Shown here one piece after another: positions 30,839 through 39,688 of a stretch of DNA of 49,700 nucleotides. The notes beneath the pieces are model-generated. The model saw only the letters and a list, made by a program, of their open reading frames with translations, made no database searches and was not told the DNA's origin. The DNA is from an uncultured Veillonella sp. (GTDB lineage: Bacteria > Bacillota > Negativicutes > Veillonellales > Veillonellaceae). The position numbers and the translations under genes were made by a program. Location of the stretch: NCBI GenBank assembly GCA_900549805.1, contig URPV01000004.1, positions 1-49,700 on the forward strand, given 5' to 3'. The stretch's first letter is position 1. The number at the start of each line of letters is the position of its first letter.

Positions 30839-31903
30839 CTATTCAGAAACTGGTGCTTCCATAGTCTCCATCTTTAGCAGCCTACGTATGGCCCTCTCCA
30901 CCGTCTCTGGTGCAAGAACCGCCATGCAGAGGTGGTCACCCCGAGGGCAAGTTCTTTTGCGGCAGCCTAGGCAATCCACCCCGGAGGCAACAAGACTCAA
31001 TGATGTATCAGATAAAGATCCCCATATAGCTGGATCCGTAGGACCGAAGATGCCTATAGATGGCACATCTAAAGCCTCCGCCATATGGAGGGCCCCTGTA
31101 TCCCCTGTGATAAGGAGTTGGCATTCATTAATGAGGGCTGCGGTTTCCCTGAGATTGGTCTGTCCTACCGCATCATAGGTATTGATTGCCTCCAAAGGCA
31201 CATCATGAATAATTCGGTCCGTCAGTTCCCTCTCCCGGTCACCACCTAAGAGGAGGATATTGGCCCAAGGGTAGATAGAGTTGAGCAGGCTATGCCAATG
31301 GCCCTCAGTCCATTCTTTACTTGCCCAAGATGTCCCAAATACGAGCCCTATGGTTGGTTTAGCCTCCTCTAGGACGGCGAGCTCATTCCTAGCCCATTCT
31401 ATCTCTTGTGGGAAAAGATTAAGGACCATATGGGTATCTGATACATCCGCCCCCGTCAGGGCTACCACATCATTGTATCTCTTAATAACGTGGTCGTAAT
31501 GACCCTTAGCCTTTTCATTGGTAAAGAGCCAGTTGAGCTCCTTAGTCCCACTGAGTCCCAGACGCCGTGGTGCACCAGAAGCTATGAGTACTAGGCCTGA
31601 TATGAGCCGGCCTTGTACGTCTACAGCCATATCAAAGTGATAGGGCTTGAGCTTTTGACGAAGTTCCTTATACATCCTATACATGGTCCGCAAGTGAAGT
31701 TTCTTAGAATGCGCCTCATAGAGATCACGTTCCCAAGGGATAACCTCATCCACATAGGGATTCCCTTCTAAGAGGGGACTCAAAGAAGGGGTACAAATCC
31801 AATGAAGCTTAGCTTCTGGATACCGTTCTTTTAAGGCCTTAGCCGCTGGTGTCGCATGAAGGATATCTCCAATATATGACAGCCTGACAAAGAGAATATT
31901 CAT
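30839..31903 (-). CDS. Glycosyltransferase family 9 (LPS ADP-heptose heptosyltransferase)
   Basis: A 354-residue GT-B enzyme of the family that adds heptose from ADP-heptose to the LPS inner core. It begins NILFVRLSYIGDILHATPAAKAL, the acceptor-side start of WaaF/WaaC/WaaQ-type proteins, and has VDVQGRLISGLVLIASGAPR, IGLVFGTSWASKEW, LLLGGDRERELT, and the donor-site LITGDTGALHMAEALDVPSIGIFGPTDP. The C-terminal CLGCRKRTCP cluster is also seen in some members. Together with the LPS-kinase-like gene at 20664, it indicates an outer membrane. It appears to be transcribed alone. Confidence 0.92.
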   Translation of the reverse strand: MNILFVRLSYIGDILHATPAAKALKERYPEAKLHWICTPSLSPLLEGNPYVDEVIPWERDLYEAHSKKLHLRTMYRMYKELRQKLKPYHFDMAVDVQGRLISGLVLIASGAPRRLGLSGTKELNWLFTNEKAKGHYDHVIKRYNDVVALTGADVSDTHMVLNLFPQEIEWARNELAVLEEAKPTIGLVFGTSWASKEWTEGHWHSLLNSIYPWANILLLGGDRERELTDRIIHDVPLEAINTYDAVGQTNLRETAALINECQLLITGDTGALHMAEALDVPSIGIFGPTDPAIWGSLSDTSLSLVASGVDCLGCRKRTCPRGDHLCMAVLAPETVERAIRRLLKMETMEAPVSE

Positions 31904-31979
31904 GGTCCCCTCCTTTCCTATAGCTAATGAGGCAAACTATATTTATTGACACTATAGCATACATTCATAAACAAAAATT

Positions 31980-32025
31980 AAACCAGGTAAAGCCGGCCCT
32001 TATCAGGGCCAGATCAACCTGGTTT
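31980..32025 (-). terminator. Terminator of the envelope-polysaccharide operon
   Basis: A two-level stem: AACCAGGT (31981-31988) with ACCTGGTT (32017-32024), inside it GGCCCT with AGGGCC. On the minus strand it is followed by TAATTTTTG. It lies 15 bp past the stop of the gene ending at 32040. Confidence 0.78.
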
Positions 32026-32039
32026 TCCAGAGACTTCCA

Positions 32040-32966
32040 CTATTCAGACTTTTTAGAAGATGAGTCCTTATCGTCATCAGTTGTTACCTGATCGGACCCA
32101 TTTTCTTCAATCTCCTTAACCGCTTCCATCGTCACATCATCTAGGTCAGTAGGTGTCTTGTAGGTAAATACCTTATCAAAGCCCTTACCTAGCTTACCCT
32201 TAGAAACAGATAGGACTTGGTCATCGCTATTAACGTGGGCAATATAGATATTATCATGCATATCAACACCAACTAGACGCCAACGGCCAGATGGATTGAT
32301 GGCCCGCCAGGATGATTCAATGCCGTCAAAGGCGTAAATATCACCCTTAGAAGCATTATCATAGAAGAATTCATCCTTGTCATAGAAGACTGCGATGCGA
32401 CCGATATTATCAGCCTGCATATACACACGTCGGGTATCATAGTTAGCATCCGTCCGGTATACCCGGTACTTATTCTTGCCAACTTCTAACTTCATGTAAA
32501 CAACGTTAGTTGCTGTAGAGTATGCGGCATCCACAATCTTAGAGCCCCGTGGAGCATCTTCCAATTCTGTATCCACTTCATGATCTGGATTAGCTGGATC
32601 TAACCGAGCCATGGTAACATGACGATCATTATAGAGGCCCATGATGGCCAAGTTCCGATCTTCCATCCATTCAAAATAAGAAACTTCCTTATTTTTCAGG
32701 TTAATCTTGGTCGGTTTAGACTCATTGGCCTTATAGATTTCAACGGAATCAGTGGTCACGACTGCCATGTATTGGTGGTCGTAGGAGTAGTATTTTTTAC
32801 CAGAGGTCTTCACATCTGGAAAGTTCTTGTCATTAACATTCTTATCCTTAGCTAAGCTAAAGGATGCAGTCGGTGCAAATAGCACTTGATCAAGGTAGTA
32901 ATACACGCCACCTTGTAGGGTCAAGCCTAGAACAAAGGCTGCTAGAACTTTGGTAAACGGCTTCAT
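32040..32966 (-). CDS. Membrane-anchored exported protein, possible beta-propeller, envelope operon
   Basis: A 308-residue protein with an N-terminal hydrophobic signal-anchor (VLAAFVLGLTLQGGVYYYL). The exported part has repeated short strands with turn motifs (YSYDHQYMAVVTTDSVEIYK, YFEWMEDRNLAIMGLY, YDKDEFFYDNASKGDIYAF) that look like propeller blades, and it ends in an acidic, serine-rich tail (TTDDDKDSSSKKSE). No family is recognised. It lies 8 bp after the phosphodiester glycosidase gene, so it probably acts with it in the periplasm. Confidence 0.72.
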   Translation of the reverse strand: MKPFTKVLAAFVLGLTLQGGVYYYLDQVLFAPTASFSLAKDKNVNDKNFPDVKTSGKKYYSYDHQYMAVVTTDSVEIYKANESKPTKINLKNKEVSYFEWMEDRNLAIMGLYNDRHVTMARLDPANPDHEVDTELEDAPRGSKIVDAAYSTATNVVYMKLEVGKNKYRVYRTDANYDTRRVYMQADNIGRIAVFYDKDEFFYDNASKGDIYAFDGIESSWRAINPSGRWRLVGVDMHDNIYIAHVNSDDQVLSVSKGKLGKGFDKVFTYKTPTDLDDVTMEAVKEIEENGSDQVTTDDDKDSSSKKSE

Positions 32967-32974
32967 GGCCCCTC

Positions 32975-33922
32975 CTATTTAACGATAAAGGTTGTTGGAA
33001 TCATGCGTTCACCCAACAAGTCGGCAGGTTTATTAACAACAGATCCATTATAGAACAAGGTAGAAGACGATCCTCCATCCAGGTTGGCTGCAATATAGCA
33101 TCCTTGTTCATAGAGGATATCTTGTACATCACGCAGGGTAGCCCCTAAAGAATAACCTGGTTGGCGGCCATCAACAACCAAGAAGAGGACCGTACCATCC
33201 TTCTTTTGACCAATAGCAGTTCGTGGGCCTACGCCCCAACCGCCATCACCTTCGGTAATCATCTTCTTACCATCTACGATGAGCGGTGGACCAAAGGTAA
33301 TCCCTTCTACAGCGCCCATTTCCTTAAGTTGGGTTTTATTATAGTTGCCCGCAATGAGGTTGCCAGACTTGGAGAAGCCTACGAAGTCTACATCTTCATC
33401 AGGCCCTACATCCTTACCAAGAATGTAGTCCCCATCGCGTAGAATAAAGCCATAAGGTAGGCGGCCTGTGCCCGTCCCGTTAGGGTCATAGAAGCCCCCT
33501 GCATTGATGGCCGCTACCGCACCGTTAGCTTTGGCGATATTAGAGGTGGTATCTCCCTTTTCCTCAATATTCTGAGCCGTAGCAACTTGGATGCGGCGAG
33601 GGTCTGGAATTTCCAGGATAAAACCTACATACCGGCTAGATTCAATTTTATGGAGGGTTAAGCTATCGTCTTCCTTAGCCTTAAACTTGAAAAGGTCTTG
33701 GCTTTTAACAGTTCCTACGGAACCTAAGATATGCTTTAACTCATCAGGACTAAAGAGCCAGGTCACATATTGTGGATGGCGGGATTGTAAAATAGCCCCT
33801 ACCACGGTCCGCTTCAAATTGGAAAAGGGACCAAACAAGACCACAAAGGGACTTGTGACTGCTGTAAAGATAAATACTAGGAGTATAAACTTTACCCAAG
33901 TCTTAGAAAAGAAGGATTTCAT
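32975..33922 (-). CDS. Phosphodiester glycosidase (NAGPA-domain) family protein
   Basis: A 315-residue membrane-anchored protein (first helix VKFILLVFIFTAVTSPFVV) with a NAGPA domain: AAINAGGFYDPNGTG, PPLIVDGK, GVGPRTAIGQKKDG, LVVDGRQPGYSLGATL and the signature IAANLDGGSSSTLFYNG. The family cleaves or transfers sugars linked by phosphodiesters and is linked to exopolysaccharide metabolism. It lies 13 bp after the polysaccharide deacetylase gene, supporting a role in periplasmic polysaccharide trimming. The exact substrate is unknown. Confidence 0.9.
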   Translation of the reverse strand: MKSFFSKTWVKFILLVFIFTAVTSPFVVLFGPFSNLKRTVVGAILQSRHPQYVTWLFSPDELKHILGSVGTVKSQDLFKFKAKEDDSLTLHKIESSRYVGFILEIPDPRRIQVATAQNIEEKGDTTSNIAKANGAVAAINAGGFYDPNGTGTGRLPYGFILRDGDYILGKDVGPDEDVDFVGFSKSGNLIAGNYNKTQLKEMGAVEGITFGPPLIVDGKKMITEGDGGWGVGPRTAIGQKKDGTVLFLVVDGRQPGYSLGATLRDVQDILYEQGCYIAANLDGGSSSTLFYNGSVVNKPADLLGERMIPTTFIVK

Positions 33923-33935
33923 AAGTACCTCGAAT

Positions 33936-34808
33936 CTATAAATCGCTATAATGCTCTGTAGTCAAGCGTTCTTCAAAATGCTTGAGATCCACCGCATTAC
34001 CAATCCATACGCGTTTTAAATTAAATGGATCATCACCGGCATGAGCCCAACCAGATTTCATGCTAAGAGCCAATTTAAAGCCCTCTTCTTTAGCTAATTT
34101 TTCAGATGTTTGATTCATGGAGCCATAAGGGAAACAGAACCACTTATTATCCGCAAGGTCTAGGTGTTGGGCCAAGCCTTCTTGCCCCTTCTCCATATTC
34201 TCCCGCTGTTGCTCTTCTGTCATCTCACCCATCGCCTTATGGAGATAGCCATGGTTGGAAATGGTCATTCCATGGTCCTTCATGTCTTTAAGTTGGTCCC
34301 ATGTGAGGCGGGTTCCTACATCGCCAGGATTGACGAACACCGTAGCAGGGAAGCCTAATTCCTTGAGCAAGGGATAAACCACCGTATAGGTATCTGCATA
34401 GCCATCGTCAAAGGTTAAAACCACAGGTTTTTCAGGTACAGGCTTATTATTAACCACATAATCATAAAGCTCTTCCATGGTGATAGGGTGATAGCCGTGG
34501 TCCTTTAAGTAGTGCATTTGCTGACGGAAAAGATCCTCGCGAATCACCGCATCATTATCCTTATCATCCCCGATTTTGTGGTACATGAGAATAGGAAGAC
34601 CCTTAGGGTGAATCATCTTTGTGTCAGAGCGGTCTAACCAAGGGTATGTTTCTGTATATTGACTTGTCGCTGTAGGTCCTAAGGACTGACCGTGGATCCA
34701 AGATTTCCCCCATTCCAAGGGCGTTTCCCCCGTCTTATAGCTAACCACCGTTAAAACAGTAGCGATAACCACAGATACGATGGCAAGTAAGATACCAAAT
34801 GGTTTCAT
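33936..34808 (-). CDS. Polysaccharide deacetylase (NodB homology) family protein
   Basis: A 290-residue protein with an N-terminal membrane anchor (GILLAIVSVVIATVLTVV). The NodB domain starts at LPILMYHKIGDD and has the catalytic VLTFDDGYAD, the metal-binding SNHGYLH and the FCFPYG motif. It would remove N- or O-acetyl groups from an exported polysaccharide or peptidoglycan at the membrane. It opens a three-gene operon with the phosphodiester glycosidase and the propeller-like protein. ATG is seven bases from AAGGAG. Confidence 0.9.
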   Translation of the reverse strand: MKPFGILLAIVSVVIATVLTVVSYKTGETPLEWGKSWIHGQSLGPTATSQYTETYPWLDRSDTKMIHPKGLPILMYHKIGDDKDNDAVIREDLFRQQMHYLKDHGYHPITMEELYDYVVNNKPVPEKPVVLTFDDGYADTYTVVYPLLKELGFPATVFVNPGDVGTRLTWDQLKDMKDHGMTISNHGYLHKAMGEMTEEQQRENMEKGQEGLAQHLDLADNKWFCFPYGSMNQTSEKLAKEEGFKLALSMKSGWAHAGDDPFNLKRVWIGNAVDLKHFEERLTTEHYSDL

Positions 34809-34901
34809 AGACTATCTCCTTTTAGAACATATTCAGTTAATTTTACCACTTTTTGTGTATTTTGGCACCTTTTGCCTCCTATTGAGAAAAAAGAAAACAA
34901 C

Positions 34902-34945
34902 AAAAGGACCACCCCCATACTTAGATTGGGGCAGCCCTTTTATAG
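34902..34945 (-). terminator. Terminator of the tetrapyrrole operon
   Basis: AAAAGG...CCCC paired with GGGG...CCTTTT around a 10-base loop, with a T-rich tail on the minus strand. It lies 12 bp past the hemL stop. Confidence 0.7.
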
Positions 34946-34956
34946 ATCTAACAAGC

Positions 34957-36255
34957 TTAGCCTTTGGCGATCAGTTCAAAAGCCTCTTTTGCCACCGCAA
35001 GGGTGTGCTCAATATCAGCAGGCTTATGCATATAGGACATAAAGTTACTTTCAAATTGAGACGGTGCATAGTAAATACCGTGAGAAAGATTGTAGTGGAA
35101 GAAGGTCTTGAACTTATCTTGGTCACAAGCACAAGCATCATCAAAGTTCTTCACAGGCCCTTTGGAGAAGAAGAGTGTGAACATAGACCCCACCCGTTGG
35201 ACAACCACATCCACACCGGCTTCAGCAGCCGCTTTCTCTAGGCCCTGACAAAGAGTTTCTGTCGTTTCTTCTACGGTCTTGAAGATCGTTGGGTTCCGTT
35301 GTAGACCAGACAAAGTCGCCAGCCCTGCCGTTACGGCAATAGGGTTACCAGAGAGGGTACCTGCTTGGTAGATAGGACCAGATGGTGCCACTTCTTGCAT
35401 AATTTTAGCGAGGCCACCGAAGACAGCCATAGGCATGCCACCACCGACGATTTTCCCTAGACAGGTAAGGTCTGGCTTAATATGGTAACGCTTTTGGGCT
35501 CCTCCAGCAGAAGCGCGGAAGCCACACATAACTTCATCAAAGATGAGAAGAGCCCCATGGTCTGTAGTCACCTGACGAAGGGTTTCCAAGAATCCCGGTT
35601 CTGGTGGCACACAGCCCATGTTACCCGCTACTGGTTCCACGATGATGCAGGCAATTTGGTCGCCCTTCTCTGCAAAGAGGTCCTTAACGGCTTGTGGGTC
35701 ATTATAAGGAAGGGTAATTGTATTTTCTGCGACTCCTTTAGGCACCCCTGGAGAATCAGGAACGCCGAAGGTAGCCAGACCAGAACCCGCTTTTACTAAC
35801 AGAGAATCAGAATGGCCATGGTAGTTGCCGATAAACTTAACGATGAGGTCACGACCGGTATAACCGCGAGCTACACGAAGGGCCGACATAGTTGCTTCCG
35901 TACCAGAGGACACCATGCGCATCATTTCCACATTAGGCATGAAAGCTTGAATCTTCTTAGCTAGTTCCGTTTCCAACGTAGTTGGCGCCCCAAAGGAGGT
36001 CCCACGTGGCACAGCCTCCTGGATGGCCGCAATAACTTCTGGGTTGGCATGGCCTAGAATCATAGGCCCCCAGGATAAAACGTAATCGATGTATTCATTA
36101 TTATCCACATCGTAAATACGAGAGCCTGCAGCAGACGAAATGAAAGGTGGTTGAGACCCCACATTGCGGTAGGAGCGCACAGGAGAGTTAACCCCACCTG
36201 GTAAATAATGCTTTGCTTCATCAAAAGCTTTTTCAGATTTCCCCAATTGCCACAT
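34957..36255 (-). CDS. hemL: Glutamate-1-semialdehyde 2,1-aminomutase
   Basis: Converts glutamate-1-semialdehyde to 5-aminolevulinate with PLP. The 432-residue protein has AKHYLPGGVNSPVRSYRNVG, WGPMILGHANP, MRMVSSGTEATMSALRVARG, the PLP-lysine motif TCLGKIVGGGMPMAVFGG and YQAGTLSGNPIAVTAGL. It is the last gene of the tetrapyrrole operon, with only 1 bp to hemB. Together with HemA it gives the C5 route to 5-aminolevulinate from glutamyl-tRNA. Confidence 0.97.
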   Translation of the reverse strand: MWQLGKSEKAFDEAKHYLPGGVNSPVRSYRNVGSQPPFISSAAGSRIYDVDNNEYIDYVLSWGPMILGHANPEVIAAIQEAVPRGTSFGAPTTLETELAKKIQAFMPNVEMMRMVSSGTEATMSALRVARGYTGRDLIVKFIGNYHGHSDSLLVKAGSGLATFGVPDSPGVPKGVAENTITLPYNDPQAVKDLFAEKGDQIACIIVEPVAGNMGCVPPEPGFLETLRQVTTDHGALLIFDEVMCGFRASAGGAQKRYHIKPDLTCLGKIVGGGMPMAVFGGLAKIMQEVAPSGPIYQAGTLSGNPIAVTAGLATLSGLQRNPTIFKTVEETTETLCQGLEKAAAEAGVDVVVQRVGSMFTLFFSKGPVKNFDDACACDQDKFKTFFHYNLSHGIYYAPSQFESNFMSYMHKPADIEHTLAVAKEAFELIAKG

Positions 36256-36256
36256 A

Positions 36257-37237
36257 TTACTTAGACTCCTTCAACCAACGTGCTACGTCCATAGCATGGT
36301 AGGTAATGATAATTTTAGCGCCGGCCCGTTTCATAGAAAGAAGGGTTTCCAAGGTAATTCGTTGTTCATCCACCACACCAGCTGCACTAGCCGTCTTAAT
36401 CATTGCGTATTCACCAGACACATTGTAAACAGCCAATGGATAGTTAAACTGGTCACGTGCTTCCCGCACGATATCCAAATAAGAAAGGGCTGGTTTAATC
36501 ATGATGATATCCGCTCCTTCAGCGATATCCAATTCAATTTCCCGCATGGCTTCCATACGGTTAGCAGGATCCATTTGGTAGGATTTGCGGTCGCCAAACT
36601 GAGGGGCAGAGTGAACAGCATCGCGGAAAGGCCCATAATAAGCAGATGCATATTTAGCCGCATAAGACATGATGCTTACAATAGTAAAGCCCGCTTGGTC
36701 TAAGCCTTGGCGGATAGCCCCTACGCGGCCATCCATCATGTCGGAAGGCGCCACAATTTGAGCTCCCGCCTTAGCTTGAGATACAGCTACTTTTACCAAG
36801 AGTGGTAGCGTTTCATCATTCAAAATTTCATGGTCTTCAATGCAACCGCAGTGACCTGTGGATGTATATTGGCAGAGGCATACGTCACCGACAACGATAA
36901 GTTCAGGTACCGCCTTACGAATAGCCATAATAGCTTGTTGAACCGGTTGTTCCATGTCCCAAGCAGCAGACCCTTCTTCGTCCTTATAGGTTGGGATGCC
37001 GAAGATTTCGACACCTCGAATGCCTAATCGATGGCATTCTTTAGCCACTTCAACCGCTTGATCAACAGACATACGGTATTGGCCTGGAAGGGAGGAAATT
37101 TCTTCCTTCACTTGAGTTCCTGGTACCACAAAGATAGGGTAAATCAAATCACTTACATCTAAGCTAGTTTCACGCACGAGGTCACGCATAGCTGTACTAG
37201 TGCGCAAGCGACGTGGACGATAGGTTAAATCGTACAT
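36257..37237 (-). CDS. hemB: Delta-aminolevulinic acid dehydratase (porphobilinogen synthase)
   Basis: Condenses two 5-aminolevulinates into porphobilinogen. The 326-residue protein shows YRPRRLRTSTAMRDLVRET, PIFVVPG, the metal-binding region with CLCQYTSTGHCGC (Cys ligands of a zinc-type enzyme), APSDMMDGRVGAIRQGLD with one catalytic site and MIKPALSYLDI with the Schiff-base lysine. It follows the cobA/hemD fusion by 12 bp in the operon. Confidence 0.97.
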   Translation of the reverse strand: MYDLTYRPRRLRTSTAMRDLVRETSLDVSDLIYPIFVVPGTQVKEEISSLPGQYRMSVDQAVEVAKECHRLGIRGVEIFGIPTYKDEEGSAAWDMEQPVQQAIMAIRKAVPELIVVGDVCLCQYTSTGHCGCIEDHEILNDETLPLLVKVAVSQAKAGAQIVAPSDMMDGRVGAIRQGLDQAGFTIVSIMSYAAKYASAYYGPFRDAVHSAPQFGDRKSYQMDPANRMEAMREIELDIAEGADIIMIKPALSYLDIVREARDQFNYPLAVYNVSGEYAMIKTASAAGVVDEQRITLETLLSMKRAGAKIIITYHAMDVARWLKESK

Positions 37238-37249
37238 CTTCTTTTTCTC

Positions 37250-38752
37250 CTATTTTACATCATCGAGGATGGTCTCTAAGAGGCCATCCATGGTATATAC
37301 TTCCGAAATCAAAGCTGGCTTCAATTGAGCTTCTACAACAGCTGCTGCCGTGATTGGCCCGATGCAGGCAATCTTAGTCTTGGCTAGGATATCTCGCCCT
37401 GCTGGCCCCAGGAGTTTAAGGGTGTTCTTTACGGTCGACCCGGAGGTGAAGGTAATATAGTCTACCCCCTCTTCAAAGGCCGCCAAGAGTGCCTCCTTCT
37501 GGGACTGGTCTAAGAGGGTCTCATAGAGGCGGATTGTATCCACCAAGATTCCTTCTTTATAGAGACTATCTTGTATGACGGACCGGGCCACCTTAGGTTG
37601 CACCAAGAGGACCTTAGCCCCCTTTGGCAACTCACTGGCCAGGGCTGCTGCCACAGATTCCGCCTTGTAATTAGCTGGAATCAGGTCAGCTATGATGCCA
37701 TAGTCCATGAGGGCATTGGCTGTCGCCGTCCCTACGGCACAGACTTTACAATTCCCTATGGCACGACTATCCTCATGGCGCCCCCAGAGGGCCTTAAAGA
37801 AGTACTTAACACCCTCAGCAGAAGTAAAGGTCAAGTAATCATAGCTCCCCAATCGATCTAAATAGTTCTGATCCTCTTTTGTTAGCGCTAAAGCCTGGGT
37901 TCGGATGGCGGCAGCTTCAATAACCTGGGCCCCTCGGTCGCGAAGAGCATCAGCAAAGTCAGCGGCCTTGCCCTTGGCTCTTGTGGTAACAATAGTCTTC
38001 CCAAAGAGGGGCTTATTATCAAACCACTGCAGTTGGTCTCTCATGGACACAACATCGCCAATAACGATAAGAGCAGGAGGCTTTAAGTGGGCCTTACGCA
38101 CAGTCTCTACCATAGTTTCCAAGGTGGCCACCAGTGTTTCTTGGCAAGCTTTAGTCCCCCAACGAATGAGAGCTACCGGAGTCTTAGGGTCACGTCCATG
38201 GGCCATGAGCTTAGTGGCAATGGTTTCCACATTGGTTACCCCCATGACGAATGTCAGTGTATCCACAGCTGTCGCTAATCCCTCCCAATGGATGGTATCC
38301 TTATGGGCCATTTCATGACCGGTTACCACGGCAAAAGAGGAGGCCATAGCCCGCTGGGTCACAGGAATCCCCGCATAAGCGGGCACGGATATAGCTGAGG
38401 TTACCCCCGGAACAAACTCAAAGGGAATGCCTGCTTGGCGTAGGGCTAGAGCCTCTTCTCCACCCCGGCCAAAGACCAAGGGATCGCCCCCCTTGAGGCG
38501 TGCTACTAATTTGCCTTCCTTAGCCTTATCAATGAGAATTTGATTGATTTGGTCCTGTTCCATGTGGTGGGACCGATTCTTTTTTCCCACATAGATGAGC
38601 TCTACATCATCCTTTGCATAGGTCAAAAGCTGGCTATCTGCCAAATAATCATAAACTACCACGTCAGCCTTTTCGATGCACTCTCGCCCCTTGAGGGTGA
38701 TAAGCTTAGCATCGCCTGGACCAGCGCCAATCAAGTATACCAGGCCGGTCAT
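37250..38752 (-). CDS. cobA/hemD: Uroporphyrinogen-III C-methyltransferase fused to uroporphyrinogen-III synthase
   Basis: A 500-residue two-domain protein. The N-terminal 240 residues are the SAM-dependent CobA domain: VYLIGAGPGDAKLITLKG, LKGGDPLVFGRGGEEA, GVTSAISVPAYAGIPVTQR and ALIRWGTKACQ. From about 255 the HemD domain begins (GKTIVTTRAKGKAADFADAL) with YLTFTSAEGVKYF and TFTSGSTVKNTL. It closes hydroxymethylbilane to uroporphyrinogen III and methylates it to precorrin-2, directing flux to siroheme and corrinoids. The fusion is common in Firmicutes. It overlaps the hemC stop by 4 bp. Confidence 0.96.
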   Translation of the reverse strand: MTGLVYLIGAGPGDAKLITLKGRECIEKADVVVYDYLADSQLLTYAKDDVELIYVGKKNRSHHMEQDQINQILIDKAKEGKLVARLKGGDPLVFGRGGEEALALRQAGIPFEFVPGVTSAISVPAYAGIPVTQRAMASSFAVVTGHEMAHKDTIHWEGLATAVDTLTFVMGVTNVETIATKLMAHGRDPKTPVALIRWGTKACQETLVATLETMVETVRKAHLKPPALIVIGDVVSMRDQLQWFDNKPLFGKTIVTTRAKGKAADFADALRDRGAQVIEAAAIRTQALALTKEDQNYLDRLGSYDYLTFTSAEGVKYFFKALWGRHEDSRAIGNCKVCAVGTATANALMDYGIIADLIPANYKAESVAAALASELPKGAKVLLVQPKVARSVIQDSLYKEGILVDTIRLYETLLDQSQKEALLAAFEEGVDYITFTSGSTVKNTLKLLGPAGRDILAKTKIACIGPITAAAVVEAQLKPALISEVYTMDGLLETILDDVK

Positions 38753-39687
38753 TGTAGGACACCTTCTTGTAAGAGTTCATCAATAATAGCCTGAGCCCCT
38801 TCCTTACGTAGCTGGTCAGCTAGGTCTACGCCCATAGCCTCTGCCCCTTCTACAGGGCCATCCATGTGTCCTTGGTAGACTTGGGTCCCGTCAAGGGAAG
38901 AAATGAGGGCCTCTAAATGTAATTGCCCCTCTTTCACAGTCCCATAAACGCCCATAGGCACTTGGCAGCCCCCATTGAGGGACCGCAAGAAGGCCCGTTC
39001 CGCTTCTACTGCATAGCGGGTATTTGGATCATTAAGCTGGGCCAACATATCTAACATTTCCTTATCATCCTGGCGACATTCAATCGCCAAGGCACCCTGA
39101 CCAACGGCTGGCAACATGGTTTCTGGTGTGAAGACTTGAGTAATAAGGTGGTCTAATTCCAAGCGTTTCAAACCAGCTTGAGCCAAGACGATAGCATCAA
39201 AGTTTTCCGTTTCTAACTTCTTAAGGCGGGTTTGTACATTGCCTCGCAAGACATGAATGTCTAAATCAGGGCGGGCATGTAAGAGTTGAGCTTGGCGGCG
39301 GAGGGAAGAAGTCCCTACCTTAGCCCCTTGAGGTAGTTTATCAAGGGTCTGATACCGTGGGGATACAAGAGCATCAAAAGGAATTTCTCGTTGGGTAATG
39401 GCCCCTAAAATCAGTCCTTGCGGAAGGTCTGTAGGCATATCCTTAAGGCTGTGTACAGCTATATCAATAGCTCCCTTATGCATAGCCTCTTCTAGCTCTG
39501 CCGTAAAGAGACCTTTGCCACCAATTTCAGCTAGGGATTTTTCCAATATTTTATCCCCCTTGGTATTAAAGTGAACCATTTCCACCTCAAGACTAGGGTA
39601 GTATTCTTTCAAAAGATCTGCTACATGATGAGCCTGCCAGAGGGCCAAAGCACTTTGACGGGTACCTATGCGGATGATGGGTCTCAT
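38749..39687 (-). CDS. hemC: Hydroxymethylbilane synthase (porphobilinogen deaminase)
   Basis: Joins four porphobilinogens into hydroxymethylbilane. The 312-residue protein has IRIGTRQSALALWQAHHVADL, HSLKDMPTDLP, GTSSLRRQAQLLHARPDL, AQAGLKRL, and the cofactor-binding loop LNGGCQVPMGVYG, whose Cys carries the dipyrromethane. It is 1 bp from hemA and overlaps the fusion gene by 4 bp. Confidence 0.97.
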   Translation of the reverse strand: MRPIIRIGTRQSALALWQAHHVADLLKEYYPSLEVEMVHFNTKGDKILEKSLAEIGGKGLFTAELEEAMHKGAIDIAVHSLKDMPTDLPQGLILGAITQREIPFDALVSPRYQTLDKLPQGAKVGTSSLRRQAQLLHARPDLDIHVLRGNVQTRLKKLETENFDAIVLAQAGLKRLELDHLITQVFTPETMLPAVGQGALAIECRQDDKEMLDMLAQLNDPNTRYAVEAERAFLRSLNGGCQVPMGVYGTVKEGQLHLEALISSLDGTQVYQGHMDGPVEGAEAMGVDLADQLRKEGAQAIIDELLQEGVLQ

Positions 39688-39688
39688 A

